Assembly (NCBI RefSeq): GCF_007747655.1
Contig: NZ_CP036274.1
Location: 1,860,001 to 1,924,000, forward strand
DNA: 64,000 bases
Reading direction: 5' to 3'
Origin: Anatilimnocola aggregata
Lineage (GTDB): Bacteria > Planctomycetota > Planctomycetia > Pirellulales > Pirellulaceae
This document shows positions 1-12,700 of the stretch, piece after piece (the stretch's first letter is position 1; the number at the start of each line of letters is the position of its first letter). The position numbers were made by a program, and so were the translations under genes. Below the pieces are notes generated by a model, which was given only the letters and a program-made list of their open reading frames with translations, searched no databases and was not told where the DNA came from.

Positions 1-760
1 GCACCGCGCCCTCAATGTTCTCGGGCTCGGCATGCACTTGTTCATCTTCCAACAAGGTTCCCATCCAGCGATCCCAAACATTGAAGAACGCGCCGTAGTT
101 TTTGTCCATGTGCGTGTGATGCGAGTCGTGATGGGTCACGGTATTCAAACCCTTGAACCACCTGCTCTGTGAGATAAACCGCGGCACCAACTCATAGCCG
201 GTGTGACCAGCGGTGTTGATCTGCGTATCGATCCACAAAAACGCGAGCAATGCGAGCGGATGCAGCGGCAGGAACAGAACCAAAAGCGAAATGCCGATGA
301 ATTGCACGACCGCTTCTGCGGGTTGGAAGGCAAAGATCGCCCAGGGTGTCGGACTGACCGAGCGATGATGCCCGAGGTGCATGTACTTGAACACCGGCTG
401 CCAATGCATGAACCGATGGCTCCAGTAGAAATAAGTGTCGTGAATGACCAGGCACAAGAAGACGCTGAGAAAACCGTAGCCCACCGGGTAATCGCGAAAC
501 CGCCAATAGATGCTAGTTAAGTCAGCCTTGTAAAGTTGATAGAGTCCGGTCGACATTACAGCGAAGATCAAAATCGTGACCAGAGAGAGTTTGATCTCTC
601 GCACAATCTGCGCCTGCGAAGGCCGGCGTGCCTGCAGCGGCTCGAGCTCGCGCTTCTCGGCATTCAGGTGATACAGCCAATAATACATGCCCGCAGGTGC
701 GAGATACCCCAGCACCAGCAGGAACGCAAAGAAGGCAGTGAACTCAAGCAGGATATTCAT
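1..760 (-). CDS. Sterol desaturase / fatty acid hydroxylase family membrane protein, 3' end missing
   Basis: An open frame starts with ATG at 760 on the minus strand and runs off the left edge, giving 253 residues without a stop. It carries the three histidine clusters of the di-iron membrane hydroxylase family: HDTYFYWSHRFMH, HLGHH and HHDSHHTH. At least four hydrophobic segments are visible (around residues 5-25, 50-70, 85-105 and 145-170). The family uses a di-iron centre in the membrane to hydroxylate or desaturate lipid chains; the substrate here cannot be told. Only the extreme C-terminus is missing. The fold assignment is secure, the substrate is not. Confidence 0.85.
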   Translation of the reverse strand, partial: MNILLEFTAFFAFLLVLGYLAPAGMYYWLYHLNAEKRELEPLQARRPSQAQIVREIKLSLVTILIFAVMSTGLYQLYKADLTSIYWRFRDYPVGYGFLSVFLCLVIHDTYFYWSHRFMHWQPVFKYMHLGHHRSVSPTPWAIFAFQPAEAVVQFIGISLLVLFLPLHPLALLAFLWIDTQINTAGHTGYELVPRFISQSRWFKGLNTVTHHDSHHTHMDKNYGAFFNVWDRWMGTLLEDEQVHAEPENIEGAV

Positions 761-1600
761 AGCAGGAACTTATTCAAAATCAGATAGAACGCTCACTGGT
801 GGCATATTTGGCAAGTATTATGCCGACCGCGTCAAAATGACGGAAGCTCAACTTTTCGGCCGCTGATAGCACCGCGAAACGCCGTAAAAAGCCGCCTTAT
901 GTCGTCTGAAATAACGGTCTTGTTAAGTTGCCGCACCATGGCAGCAAGCCGTTCACTGAGCGATCAACGACGCTGCGCACAAGCCAAAAAGTCCCCTGGA
1001 ATCGGCGCGGCACGCTCCCTAGAATCAAAGATGTAGGCCTGACAAACTGTCGGGCTGAGATGAACAGTGTCTGCGACCGACCGAGACAAACGCGTGCTGC
1101 CGACAAAACAATCACGAACCTTTAGCTGGCTCCTCGTGATTGCCTATTTCTTGTCGTTTCCGCTGTTCTGCCCGAGCGGGCTCGAAGATTGGAAATCCGG
1201 CTCTCACTCAGCCGATTTAGTTGCCGGGCCGACGGCGGACGTCGCCGCCTCGCTGGTGAAGGACACGTCTGAATTCAACCGCCTGACTCGCCGCATCTTC
1301 AGTCATGAGCGGTGGGAGTTGCTGGCATGCCCCGCTGGGGCTGTCGAATTATCGACCTTGCGCGCGCCGCGCCTCTGGTCGTCGAAGCAAATCTTGTGCG
1401 AACTGGCCCGCCACGAAGCGGCGGGCGTCCTCTTGAGCTGATGGTCTGCGCTCTTCGCAGCTAAGCAATTCTTTTCTTCCGCTGTGCGGACCCGCACAGC
1501 GGTTGGCGGTCGGCATAACAAGATTGCCGCCCTTGCCTAACGCCCACTCAGACTCGCTTCTTACTCGCACAGTTCTTCAAGCCAAATAGGTTCTCGAAAT
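761..1600. other. Long gap with little clear coding
   Basis: About 840 bases separate the desaturase start from the next small gene. A plus-strand frame opens at GTG 1067 and closes at 1441 (124 codons). It has a hydrophobic stretch near residues 19-36 (TFSWLLVIAYFLSFPLF) that could be a membrane anchor, but there is no convincing ribosome site and no family resemblance. I see no RNA gene or clear terminator in the rest. The region should hold the desaturase promoter, which I cannot pinpoint. Confidence 0.4.
1067..1441 (+). CDS. Doubtful small hypothetical protein with one possible membrane segment
   Basis: A GTG-started frame of 124 codons has an N-terminal basic stretch, then one hydrophobic segment, then an unremarkable polar region. 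No domain is recognised. In its favour are the signal-anchor-like start and the lack of a better gene in this gap. Against it are the absence of a Shine-Dalgarno sequence and overlapping open frames on the other strand. Treat it as unproven. Confidence 0.22.
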   Translation: MSATDRDKRVLPTKQSRTFSWLLVIAYFLSFPLFCPSGLEDWKSGSHSADLVAGPTADVAASLVKDTSEFNRLTRRIFSHERWELLACPAGAVELSTLRAPRLWSSKQILCELARHEAAGVLLS

Positions 1601-1738
1601 ATGTTTACTCAACTGCTGATTGCGCAAGCCAACGCCGCTAGTTCAATGTCTTTCTCTCAGTGGCTCCTCCTGGGAGTCACCGTGGTGGGTGGCGTGGGCC
1701 TCATTTTCCTCATTCTCAAAATGAAGCCCGCGGCCTGA
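1601..1738 (+). CDS. Very small single-pass membrane protein (45 aa)
   Basis: ATG at 1601 opens a 45-residue frame ending in TGA at 1736-1738. Residues 21-39 form a clear hydrophobic helix (WLLLGVTVVGGVGLIFLIL) followed by a basic KMKPAA tail, so a cytoplasmic C-terminus is expected by the positive-inside rule. It converges on the FAD/NAD reductase gene, with 36 bases between the two stops. There is no strong ribosome site. Function is unknown; the clean transmembrane pattern is the only reason to call it. Confidence 0.4.
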   Translation: MFTQLLIAQANAASSMSFSQWLLLGVTVVGGVGLIFLILKMKPAA

Positions 1739-1774
1739 GAGCGGCACAGTTCGGTGATTTCAACCTGTAGCCGC

Positions 1775-2668
1775 TTAACCGTAGCTTTCTCGGTGAATCT
1801 GTTTGCTCGTGATACCGATGGCTTGCAAGGCGGATAGCGAAGACTCCAGAAACCGCGGAGCGACTTCTTCCCCCTTGGCCTTCGCAGCTTCACGATCGAA
1901 CTTGGTGATACCGGGGCCGCAGCAGAAGACTTCAACCGCAGAGGGATCGGGAATGAACTCCTTCAATAATGCCTGGTTCAGTCGCCCGCTGCGGAAGTTT
2001 GTCCCCTGAGAACTGGCGGCTGCATCGCGCGTGAGCGTATAGACGATTTGCAACTTGTCTGGGTTCGCGCGGGCGAGAGTATCGAGTTCGCGGCGGAAAA
2101 TAATGTCGTCGTGTGTCTTGTTGCTATAGACGAGCGTGTGCTTCATCTTGGGCAACTCGACCAGGCAGTGCTTGATGATGCTGTAATTCGGCACAATGCC
2201 CGAACCGGCACACACGTGCACCAGGTGATCGGTGCGCGTGTTGATATCCGGCGGCAGTACATACGGACCGGTGAAACCGGTGATCATCAGTCGTGTACCG
2301 CGCGGAAGGCGATGCACCAAGAGTGGCGACAGCAGGGGGGGATATTTGGTCGTCCCGCTGACGTATTTCTCTTCCTTGACCGTAATTGCCAGGTACTTTT
2401 CGTGTGGCGCGGACGCCAACGAGTAGGCTCGCGGCGGCTCCTTCTTTCCCTTCTGATCTTCCAGAAAGGCCGTAAACCTTTGCAACTGCGGAAAATTGTG
2501 CGGGTCGATGGTGCAGAAGTGCCCCGGCAAATACTCGAGCCGATCATTTCCCGTGAACAGGACGAGCGTCGTCGTGTCGTGCGTATCGGCAATGGTATCG
2601 GCGACCATTACTTCCAGTTCGCGGATGCGGCGGCGCTTACTTGGTTCAGATGGTTCCGTGGTTTCCAT
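1775..2668 (-). CDS. Ferredoxin/flavodoxin-NADP reductase family FAD oxidoreductase
   Basis: This 297-residue protein has the two-domain layout of the ferredoxin-NADP reductase superfamily. The FAD-binding barrel carries the RAYSLAS motif near residue 98, and the nucleotide-binding half carries the VCAGSGIVP loop near 170 and the CCGPG motif near 248. There is no C-terminal 2Fe-2S ferredoxin domain, so it would need a separate electron carrier. The family moves electrons between NAD(P)H and a small redox protein through FAD. No oxygenase or ferredoxin partner lies next to it, so the pathway is open. The N-terminus (about 25 residues, rich in charged residues) precedes the FAD domain. Confidence 0.85.
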   Translation of the reverse strand: METTEPSEPSKRRRIRELEVMVADTIADTHDTTTLVLFTGNDRLEYLPGHFCTIDPHNFPQLQRFTAFLEDQKGKKEPPRAYSLASAPHEKYLAITVKEEKYVSGTTKYPPLLSPLLVHRLPRGTRLMITGFTGPYVLPPDINTRTDHLVHVCAGSGIVPNYSIIKHCLVELPKMKHTLVYSNKTHDDIIFRRELDTLARANPDKLQIVYTLTRDAAASSQGTNFRSGRLNQALLKEFIPDPSAVEVFCCGPGITKFDREAAKAKGEEVAPRFLESSLSALQAIGITSKQIHRESYG

Positions 2669-2883
2669 GATTTAACTTCAAGAGCGAGGATCACGAGTAT
2701 TGAAAACTCGGTGCGAAAGGTAGCAGGAAATGCCTTGTTTTCAGGGCAAACTTGCAGCGGATTGTACCGGAGCCGATCGCAAATCCCAACTCCGGCGGCA
2801 GTAGTTCTGGCCGAAAACGTGGCTGAACACGGGCGCGGCAACTAGCATGGAGTCGGCCTAACCGATTTGCGAGGAGTTCGCCC

Positions 2884-3360
2884 GTGTACCCGAAGACGAT
2901 GTGGAGTTTACTGCTAGTTTTATTTTGGGCAGCGCCGTTGCTGGGGCAAGGACTTGGGCCCAATCAAGGTCTTGCGGCGGGACAAGGTGTTGTGCCGCCA
3001 GGCGCTGAACTGTCGCCGCCTGAGGATCCCGTTGTGGTGGGACGGATGGAGCATTTGGGTTGGAGTTTAACCGGCCCTCGCGCGCGGCATTATGTCTTCG
3101 GCGGGTTAGCCGTTGCCGACTATGTTTGGCAAGGAAAGCGGCGCATCGTCACGTTGCAAGAACAGGCCACCACACCCAATCCCGATCCGGAGTATCTCTA
3201 CTACAGCGAACTGCGCGATGGGCATTGGTGGGCTTTTCGCAAACAGCCGTGGCCCGACAACACGTACTCGGTTTGGTACCGGCCGCAACAAAATCCGCCC
3301 TCGAAGTGGATTCGCTTGCAACTCTCCAGGTTGGAGATGCCGACGGTGCCGAAACGCTGA
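2884..3360 (+). CDS. Secreted hypothetical protein (158 aa)
   Basis: The start is GTG 2884, chosen because GAGGAG lies at 2871-2876, seven bases upstream. The N-terminus is a good signal peptide (MWSLLLVLFWAAPLLGQ, cleavage probably after LLGQ near residue 22). The mature part is rich in aromatic residues (Trp, Tyr) and looks like a small beta-rich domain. I do not recognise the family. It is the last gene before the giant extracellular protein but is separated from it by nearly 400 bases, so co-transcription is not shown. Confidence 0.65.
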   Translation: MYPKTMWSLLLVLFWAAPLLGQGLGPNQGLAAGQGVVPPGAELSPPEDPVVVGRMEHLGWSLTGPRARHYVFGGLAVADYVWQGKRRIVTLQEQATTPNPDPEYLYYSELRDGHWWAFRKQPWPDNTYSVWYRPQQNPPSKWIRLQLSRLEMPTVPKR

Positions 3361-3743
3361 AAGTTGTCTTCTCAAGACTCCCAAACCAGGCAGTCAATCT
3401 TTTTTAAAACCAAGTCATTCTTTTGAGGTATTTTGCTGGCACTGTAATATATTTTGCCCCTAACAATGAGTAGACAATTTGACGTTAAAAGCGAATTCTT
3501 CGCTAAGATTTACCGCAATTGCCGCAATCTGACTGGCAATTATTCAGTTCGCGGATAACCTGCCATCTGCCGCAAAGTGCCCACCTCTCCCGGGTTGCTG
3601 AGTGGCGAGTTTTTGCGCCGTCCCACCAATCGGCGTTGGCTCGTCACGTCTCCACAGCTTCGTCCGCCGGCCTCGAGGAAGCATCTGCGCGCCACCAGCT
3701 TCCACGAAACATCGGGATTCTCATCCTGTAGCGGGGTTCTTCC
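3361..3743. other. Upstream region of the giant extracellular protein gene
   Basis: No gene is supported here. The stretch is more AT-rich than its surroundings around 3420-3510. A loose sigma-70-like pair is visible, TTGACG at 3479-3484 and TAAGAT at 3504-3509, but the 19-base spacing is long, so this is only a suggestion. No clear ribosome site precedes ATG 3744. Confidence 0.3.
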
Positions 3744-6700
3744 ATGGCGTCGGACTTAAGTGTTGCTCGTTCGTTGATTGGTCGCAAAGTTCGCAGCGGA
3801 TCCACTCAAACCAAGCTCGCGGCCCGCACCAAACAACGTCGGTTATTTCTCGAAGCGCTCGAAGACCGCCGCGTGATGGCGACTGTCGGTGAAGATCAGA
3901 TCTTTCAGTTTAATGGCAGCGAGTTGGGCCTCGGTAGTGTCGTTGCCGACTTTCGCGATGACTACCAAACCCCAACTCCCAAGGCGAACTGGAGCTATCA
4001 GTGGAACAGCGGTGGCGCGATTGGCACTGCGGCGAACTATGCCAACATGGTCTTCGGCACTTCCAATTACAACAACGACGATGGGATCCCGGGGTTACCG
4101 GGTACTGCCCCAGGTAGCTTCGTTTCCATCAACGCGAATGGTGGTCACCCTGGTCTCGGTACTAACCAGGCAACCGGTGGCAACAACCTGAACCGCTATG
4201 CCATTACTTCCTTTACGGTACCGACTTCCGGCCCGTATTCAATCACCAACAGCTTTGTCAATCGAAACAATGGGGTCAACGAACTTGATGTTCGCGTTTA
4301 CGTAAACGATTCGCTCAAATCATTTGCCGAACAAACCACGGTTAATCAGCCATTCAACCAAAGTCTCGGCATGCTCAATGTAGGCGATAAAGTCTACGTG
4401 GCAGTTGGACCTGACGGTAATGACGGCAACGATAGTTTTGCGCTCGACTATACCCTCTATGGTAGCGCTCAAATTACGAGCGTAGCCGCCTTGAGTTCCC
4501 TGGGAGCAGCGGTATCGGTAGCTGGAGGAGTGGTCACCTACAACCCAACAGCGGCTGCGAATTTACAAGCTCTGCACATTGGTGACTCGGCGGCTGATTC
4601 GGTCTCGGTCGACTATGTACTCCCCAACGGTACGACGGGCACGGCCATTGTGCCAATCACGGTTCTGGGCGCCGATCCCACGGTTCTCGCCGACTCGGCC
4701 GCGACCCTCGCGAACACGGTGCTTAGCTTCGATGTACTCACCAACGATACCTTTACGAATCGCTTAATTGCCGATTATCGCGACGATTTTCAGGGCCCGA
4801 CACCTAAGTCAGGTTGGGCCTACAAGTGGAATTCAACAACCACGATCGGCACAACTTCTGGCTACGCAAATTTAATTTGGACCGGCACTGGTGCGTACGA
4901 CATTGATGGCATCCCAGGCACCCCTACAGCTGGCCCGGGGCAATACACCTACTTTACCGCCACGGGTGTGCATCCGGGCATTGGCTATTCCACGCAGACT
5001 GCCACGAACTTCGACCGCTATGCCATTGCCGAATTTACGGTTCCGGCAAGCGGAACTTATTCGATTACCGATAGTTTGTTCCAGCATGACGACCCCGCTG
5101 GAACTGGGGTTGCGGTTCGTGTCTATGTCAGCACCAGCGCGACACCTCTTTTCAGTACCAATGTGTCGCAGGCGACAGGATCGGCAACATTCAATACCGC
5201 ACTAGGAACGCTCGCTGCTGGCACGAAGGTTTACGTTGCCATTGGTCCCGACACTAGTCACAACAACGACCGCAGTTTCATCGATTTCTCCATTCGGGCG
5301 AGTTCCACTCCCACCCTCACTGCGGTTGACACTCTGAGCACCTACGGCGCTGCGCTCGCGCTCGATGGGGCAAACAACGTCTCGTACAATCCCACGAACT
5401 CGCTAAAGGCCAAGGCCCTCGTCGCTGGCCAGACCCTGGTCGATACGTTTACCTACAACATTACTGAAGCGGGTGTCGGCACCGCCACTGGCACTGCGTC
5501 CGTCACGCTGACAGGTGTGGGTGCCTTCGAAGTCGATTTGAACGCCGTCGGCGCGCCCGGTAACGATCTGGCTGCCGATGAAATCACCTTGCGACTGAGT
5601 GCCGACGGGCTGATGCGGCAAATTTACATCAACGACGTTTTGCTGAACGAAGTGCCGGTCAGCGATACCAGCCCACTGACGATTGCAGGCTCTAGCGACG
5701 ACGATACGCTGACCATCGACATGAACAATGGTAATCCGATTCCTACGAGTGGGATTTCGTTTGACGGCGGAGTTGGCGGCAACGATTCAATGGTGGTGAC
5801 AGGCGGCAGCACAACGACAGTCACACACACGTTTAATAACGCCAGTGATGGGCGCATTGTGCTGGCCGGACCGATTGCCGGCACCATCAACTACAGCGGC
5901 CTGGAGCCAGTCGATCAGGACATCTCAACTGAATTTGCGGAGTTCATCTTTCTCGGCGCTGCTGAAACCATCACGGTCACCGATGAAACGGCCAACGATG
6001 GGCAAATGCGAATCGATTCTGATCTCTTCGGTGAATTGACTGACTTTAATATCCCGTCGGCGCGACTAACGATTCGCACGAGCACCGGCGCCGCAGGAGC
6101 AGACACACTCACTTTCGACTCGGTCGATGCTCAATTTCGCGCTTCGATAGAAATGTTCACCGATAACAACGATATCGTGAATTTGAATGCGCCCCTGACG
6201 CTGGGCAACACTATCGCTGAAGGCAACGTCATCGTTGCTGCCGCCAGCCTCGTCAATCTGAATGCCAACATCAATACGGATGCTGGCACCGCAACCGGTG
6301 GCGGTGATATCCAAATCTCTGCGCCCGTTGCGCTCGCGGCCAACGTGACGCTGGATACCGACCGCCCAACGGGCACCGATGGAACAATCTCCTTTGGGGC
6401 AACCGCGAATCTCGGCAGCAACGAACTGACACTAAATGCTGGTACGGCCAATTACACGATGTCAACGGTCATTAGTGGCACAGGCTCGCTCCGTAAGCTT
6501 GGTAGTGGCACGTTGACATTGAATGGTTCAAGTGCCAACACACTCTCTGGCACGACGGTGGTGAATGCGGGAATTCTGCATCTCGCGAAGACTTCTGGCA
6601 ACGCAATTGGCGGTGACCTAACCATTGCTACGTCTGGCAAGGTTACATTTGGTGCGAGCAATCAAATTGTCGACACTGCGACCGTGAGCATGAGCGGTTC

Positions 6701-9700
6701 GGGAAGTGTTCTAAATGGCAATGCGATCAATGGTGGTCAGTTTAATGTGACTGAAACAATCGCTAACTTGACCATTACCGGTGGCGCATTTAATCCTGCT
6801 TCGGATGGTGTATGGACAATCACCGGCACAGGCAGTTTCACCGGTGGCGCAGGAAACACGATCTTTGTCGGTAACAGCGGAACTCGCCTAAGCTTCGGCA
6901 CTTTGCAGATCAAGGATATGTTAGCGGTGGCGGGGTCAACCGTAACGACCGCGAACAGCTTTACGCTTTACGGCAACAATTCCACGCGGCAATCGACGAT
7001 CACCGTTGGTGCTGGTGGTCTGATCCTTGATGGATCTAGCCTGAATATTCGGTTGGGCTCTAGTGCGAACACCAAAGGAAGTCGCCTGATCGTCAATGGT
7101 GGCATCTCGACCACGGGGTCAACTGCGTCATTCATTTCTGAGGACACAGCGGGCGGCACCCTCGGCGCGATCGCCGTTGAGTTGAGCAATTCCGTCGGTG
7201 CCGTTACACGCAACTTTACTATCGCCGGTGGCGGTGCCAATCTAACGGTTGGCGTGCCTATCACCAACGGTATGGCGACCCCAGGGGGGATTACGAAAAT
7301 TGGTACTGGCAATCTGACCTTAGCCCGTACTAACACTTACTCCGGACTGACCACGATCACCGAGGGTATTTTGCATGTCGGCAGCGCCGGTACAACGGGC
7401 ACGCTGGGTTCGGGAGCGGTGGTGAACGACGCCACGCTGGCGTTCAATCGCACCGATACGCACCTTGTGAGCAATAACATCTCGGGCAGTGGTTCACTGA
7501 ACCAAGCTGGTTCGGGCACAATTGTGCTGACGGGTGCAAACACTTATGGCGCGACCAACATTACTGCTGGCACCTTGCAGGTGGGCAATGCCGGCACTGT
7601 TGGCACGCTGGGTACGGGCGATGTCTCCAATGCCGGTACACTCGCGTTCAATCGCAGCGATGCCATCACCATCGGCAACAATATCACCGGCGCGGGCATT
7701 ATCAATCAAATCGGCGCAGGCACGACCGAACTCACTGGAACGAACTCCGCTAACACCACCAACGTCACTGCTGGTCGCCTGAATGTGAACGGCGAACTAA
7801 CCAGTACGGTCGTCGTTAGTGGCAGCGGTGTGCTGGGCGGCAACGGCACAATCATCGGAAGTGTCTCCAGCACGGGCTCGGCTGCCCAGGTCAATCCTGG
7901 CAACAGCCCGGGCACACTTACCGTCACCGGCAACTACTCAGCCAACTCGACCTTTGAGATCAACGACGACTACCTCACTCCTGGAGTTGGCGGCGACTAC
8001 GACCAGATCATCGTGAACGGGGCCGCCAATACGATCAATCTAGCTGCTGCCTTGGTGACCTTCGTCAGTGCCGGTGGTGGCACAGCTCCCGCATTGCCTA
8101 ATCTTATTACGCTCATTGAGAACAATACTTCGAACCCCATCACACCATTCTCGAATCTGGCGCAAGGGTCTGTTGTTACGCTCGGCACTGGTGGTGCTGC
8201 CCGCAGCTTTATTGCCTCGTACACCGGAGGCGATGGCAATGACCTGGTGCTATTCAATGCGACAGTGCCGAACAACATCATCTATATCGACGACAGCTTC
8301 GTGGGTACTGTTGGCCAGCCCGTGAACGATGCCGACAAAGGCACGATCGGTGATGAAGTCGCCATCCTCGGTGGCAATGCCTTTACGACCTTTGCTGCCG
8401 CTCAGTTGGCCCATCCTTCGTTTGGCGGCACCTTTATCGTCAACGATGGCAACTACAACGAAGCGGTTGTTCTAGCCAATACTCAGATTTTGGAAGTGAC
8501 CGGTCCAGATGCGCCGCAGACGGTTGTCATCGCCTCTTTGGCGGTCGCTGGAACTCAATCCATCACAATCGAAGGAACTTCGAATCTGACCATTGGCAAC
8601 GCCTCAACCACGGAAATCGCTGGCGTCATCAGCGGCAGCGGAAGTCTGACCAAGCAGGGTGCCGGCACTGTTACGTTGGGTGCCGCCAATACGTATTCGG
8701 GCGTTACAAGCATCACCCAGGGTGTGCTCCTGGTGAATGGTTCGTTGTCGAATTCGACGGATGTGGCCGTTTCTGCCGGCGCAACTTATCAACTTGGTGC
8801 CAGCGATACGATTGACGGGCTCACCGGTGCGGGCACTGTGACATTAGGTGGAAACACGCTCACCGTGGGCGGCAACAATGAAGCTACGCCCAGTTTTGGT
8901 GGCGCAATCGGTGGCACCGGCGGCCTAACAAAGATCGGTTCCGGCAATCAAACGCTGAGCGGCCCCAATAGCTACACCGGCGCAACCACGATTAGCACGG
9001 GGACTCTCTCCGTAACCGGCTCACTCTCGAATTTGACAGACGTAAGCGTGGCTAGCCTGGCGACCTACAGCGTGGAAGGTACGGACACAATCAATGCCCT
9101 CACGGGCACGGGTACGGTTTCGCTCGGAGCAGGGTTCACACTTACCGTGGGTGGCGCCAACCAAGTAACGTCTTGGTCATTCGGTGGCCTCATCACCGGT
9201 TCGGGTTCGTTTAGTAAGACAGGGGCCGGAACGCAGATCCTTACTAGCGCCAATGACTACACAGGTTCGACAACAGTTGGTGCGGGTATCCTAAGAATTT
9301 CCAATGCGACAGCACTCGGAGGGATTGGTGCGGCATCCGGAACAACTGTTTCCAATGGTGCCCGTCTGGAACTTGCGGGTGGCATCACGGTCAACGGTGA
9401 AGCTCTTACAATCTCTGGCAGTGGCACCAACAATATCGGTGCTCTTCAGAGCGAGTCTGGCGCGAATACCTGGGCTGGAACCGTTTTGCTTGGTGCCGAT
9501 TCAACCCGCATTGGTGCCAATGGCTCGGGCGATATCTTAACCATTTCAGGAGTGATCGATGATGGAACAAGCTCCTTTACGCTGGCAATTCGCAACGCAG
9601 ATGCCGGTGGTACTGTCGTTCTCAGTGGCGTGAATACTTATGGTGGCAACACAGATGTCGTTGTGGGTCTGGTTCAAATTGCTGGTGGCAACGATCGCCT

Positions 9701-12700
9701 TCCAGTCGGTACAGCCTTGCGTGTCGGCAACGCCGCGAACGTTTCAGCTGCACGGTTCGATCTGAACGGTTTCAACCAAACGGTGGGAGGGTTGGTCTCG
9801 GTCGGAACCACGATGGCAAAGACCCTGGATAATTCCGGGGCTAGCGCGACGTTGACGGTGAACAATTCCAGTGCCAACACTTATCTTGGCAGAATTGTTG
9901 GCAATCTAAGTCTGACAAAGATTGGAAGCGGCGAGCTTGTGTTGGCGGGAAATACAGCCAACGGCGCGAATACCGCGACGGGGCTCACCACAGTTTCGGC
10001 TGGCACGCTGACGCTAAGTAAGCCAGCTGGTGTCGATGCGATTGCGGGCAATATCCTAATCAACGGCGGCACGTTGCAACTGGCAGCTACCGATCAAATT
10101 ATCAACACCTCGGCCATTTCCCTCAGCAGCGGTAACCTGAATTTTTACTCAGGATTTACGGCATACAACGAAACGTTTGCCAGTCTCGCCATGACGGGTG
10201 GGAACCTCAATACGGCTCCAGCATCGAATGCAAATGACGTAACCGTAACTGGTTTGGCTTCTGTTTCTGCTGGCAACTTTACGATCAACAGCGGCACTCA
10301 CTTTAGTGCAAATAGCCTCACATTCACTGGCGGCACGAACACGGTTTGGTCCAATAGCACGATTCGCGAAAGTCGCCTCATAGTCGGTGCGGGTGGGCTA
10401 TCGATGACAGGTTCTACACTCACCCTCCTGCAAGGGACTGCAGCGGGCGCACTGGGGAGCCGACTGTTGCTCAACGGCGATGTTACGACGCTGGCTTCAG
10501 CGGTGTCGGCCAGCATCGTCCAAGATGTCGTTGGCGCACCGACAGCGCTTCCGCATATCAATTTGGGTGGTGTGAATAGAACTTTTACAGTGGCTGATGG
10601 TGCAGCAGCCGTCGACCTGATCCTGGGAGTTGTAATCGAGAACGGCTCGCTCATCAAATCCGGAGCTGGCACGCAATTACTGAGCAATTCCAACACTTAC
10701 ACCGGCACGACTCAGGTTAACGCAGGTACGTTGCAATTGCAGGGTGGAACGGCAATCCTCGATACGGCTGGTGTGGTGACTGTCGCGGCAGGAGCAACGC
10801 TTGAGTTGCTGGCGGACGAGACGGTGTCGTCGTTTGTGGGAATTGATGACCCTGCGAATGAAACTGATGGTTTGTTGGCGCTCGGCGCGAATCGATTGAC
10901 GACCACGGGCGATGCCACGATCGCGAACGTTTCCGCCTCAGCCGGTGCCCGAATCGTTGCACAAGGCGCGATCATCGATGGCGATCTCGACAACAACATC
11001 ACCGGCCCGAACATCTTCCTGCAAGCAGCCACTGGCATCGGTTCGAGCGGTGCCAATGGTGCGATTGAAACTGCGGTCAGCAACATTCAGTTGTTCAACT
11101 CCACCAGCGGGGCGATCAGTGTGCTCAACAGCAACATGGGCGCGTTGCTTACGGTGAGCGATCTGCACCTGCTGGGCTTTGGTGCCAACAACGACGGCGG
11201 CAGCACCACCATCGTCAATAGCAGTCCGCTGACGATTGCCTCTGACAGCATCTCGCTGGGGGATGTGGTTTTCACCGCGTCGGATTCGGCGGCGGTGGGT
11301 GATAACCTGACGGTGAACAGCGGGGTTACGGTGCAATCGACGGGTGGTAGTGTGACGCTCAATGCGGGTGACGATGCGTTGTTGGATGGAGATGTGACGG
11401 CGGCGACGCAGGTGACGGTGAATGTGGATGCGGGAGATGGGGAGTCGAATGGAGTCGGAGAAGTTGCGCCGGGAAGCGGTGGGACGGTGACGATCAATGG
11501 TGTGATCACCGTCAATGGCGGCACTGGCACGACGTTCTTAAACGGCGGGGACGACTATGACACGTTCGACTTCGATCCGCAGACAACGACCTCGTTCAGT
11601 GTGAACGGCAACGCGCCGCACGGCACGGCCGACGGCGATCGCCTGGTGATCACGGTCCCGGCACTCACCGTGCAAACGGTCAGCGACGTGGGGAGCGGCG
11701 GCTTCTCGTTCGCGCCGACCGCCAATCCGGCGCTCGACCCGGTGACCTACGTCAGCATCGAAGAGCAGGACGTGACCGGCGGTCCGCTGAACCTGCTGAT
11801 TGATCTCACGCCGGTCTATAACGGGGTCAACAATCAACTCACGATGCAGCGGGTCGGAGCCGACCTGGTGATCAATCGCCTGGGGACGGGCCCGGTCACC
11901 GGCAACTTCTACACCGGCACCCTGGCCACGATCAACTCGCTGGAGATTCGCGGCGGCGGGCAGAACGACTCGGTCGAAGTGTTCGACACCGGCACGGGCC
12001 TGCCCGACTTCGTCGGCACGGTGCCTGGGGTAACGAATAATCCAAACGTGGTGGGGACGCCGGAGTTCTTGTTCACCGGCGGTGCAGGCACCGATGTGCT
12101 GACGTTCAACCTGGGATTGGCCAGCACCGCCCAGGTGTACGGCATCGGCAGTGGCTCGGGAACTGCTGCGAACGACGGCGAGATCAGCACGACCAATCCG
12201 GCGAACACGCTGATCACCTACTTCACCAGCGTCAGCGAAGTGAATCGGGCGGGCTTCAATGCCACGGCCGATGGGCTGCAGATCTTGGGCGACCTGTCAG
12301 GCAACACGATCAACACGACCGATAACGGTGGTGGTGAGACCCGCGTCCAGCCGACCGGTTACACGCCGTTCGACTTCAGCGGCGATAACTTCAGCAGCTT
12401 CGAAGTCTACGGCCTGCGGGGCAGCGACACGCTGACGCTGACCAGCTTCGGCAGCGGTCAGACGAATAACCCGACCATCGTGCTCGACGGCAGCAATCCG
12501 ACCGGCTTCGGTGGTCCAACGGACGACGGCCTCGCCGACACGCTCCGCGTCCTCAGCACCAGTTCGAACACCGGACTGGTCACGCTGCTGGGTGGTCTGG
12601 GCAGCGATCAGTTCTTCCTCGCGGGTCCGGGCCTGACGGTCGACGACATTGCCGGCCCGGTGGTGGTCGACGGGGAAGACAACAACCTGGCGGGCAATAA

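Noticed and set aside
2048-2845. 265-codon open frame on the plus strand
   Set aside because: It lies antisense to the FAD/NAD reductase gene and its translation has no domain pattern; the minus-strand frame has clear family motifs.
3365-3410. Weak hairpin GTCTT/AAGAC followed later by a T run
   Set aside because: The stem is only five base pairs and the T run lies about 25 bases beyond it, too far for an intrinsic terminator.
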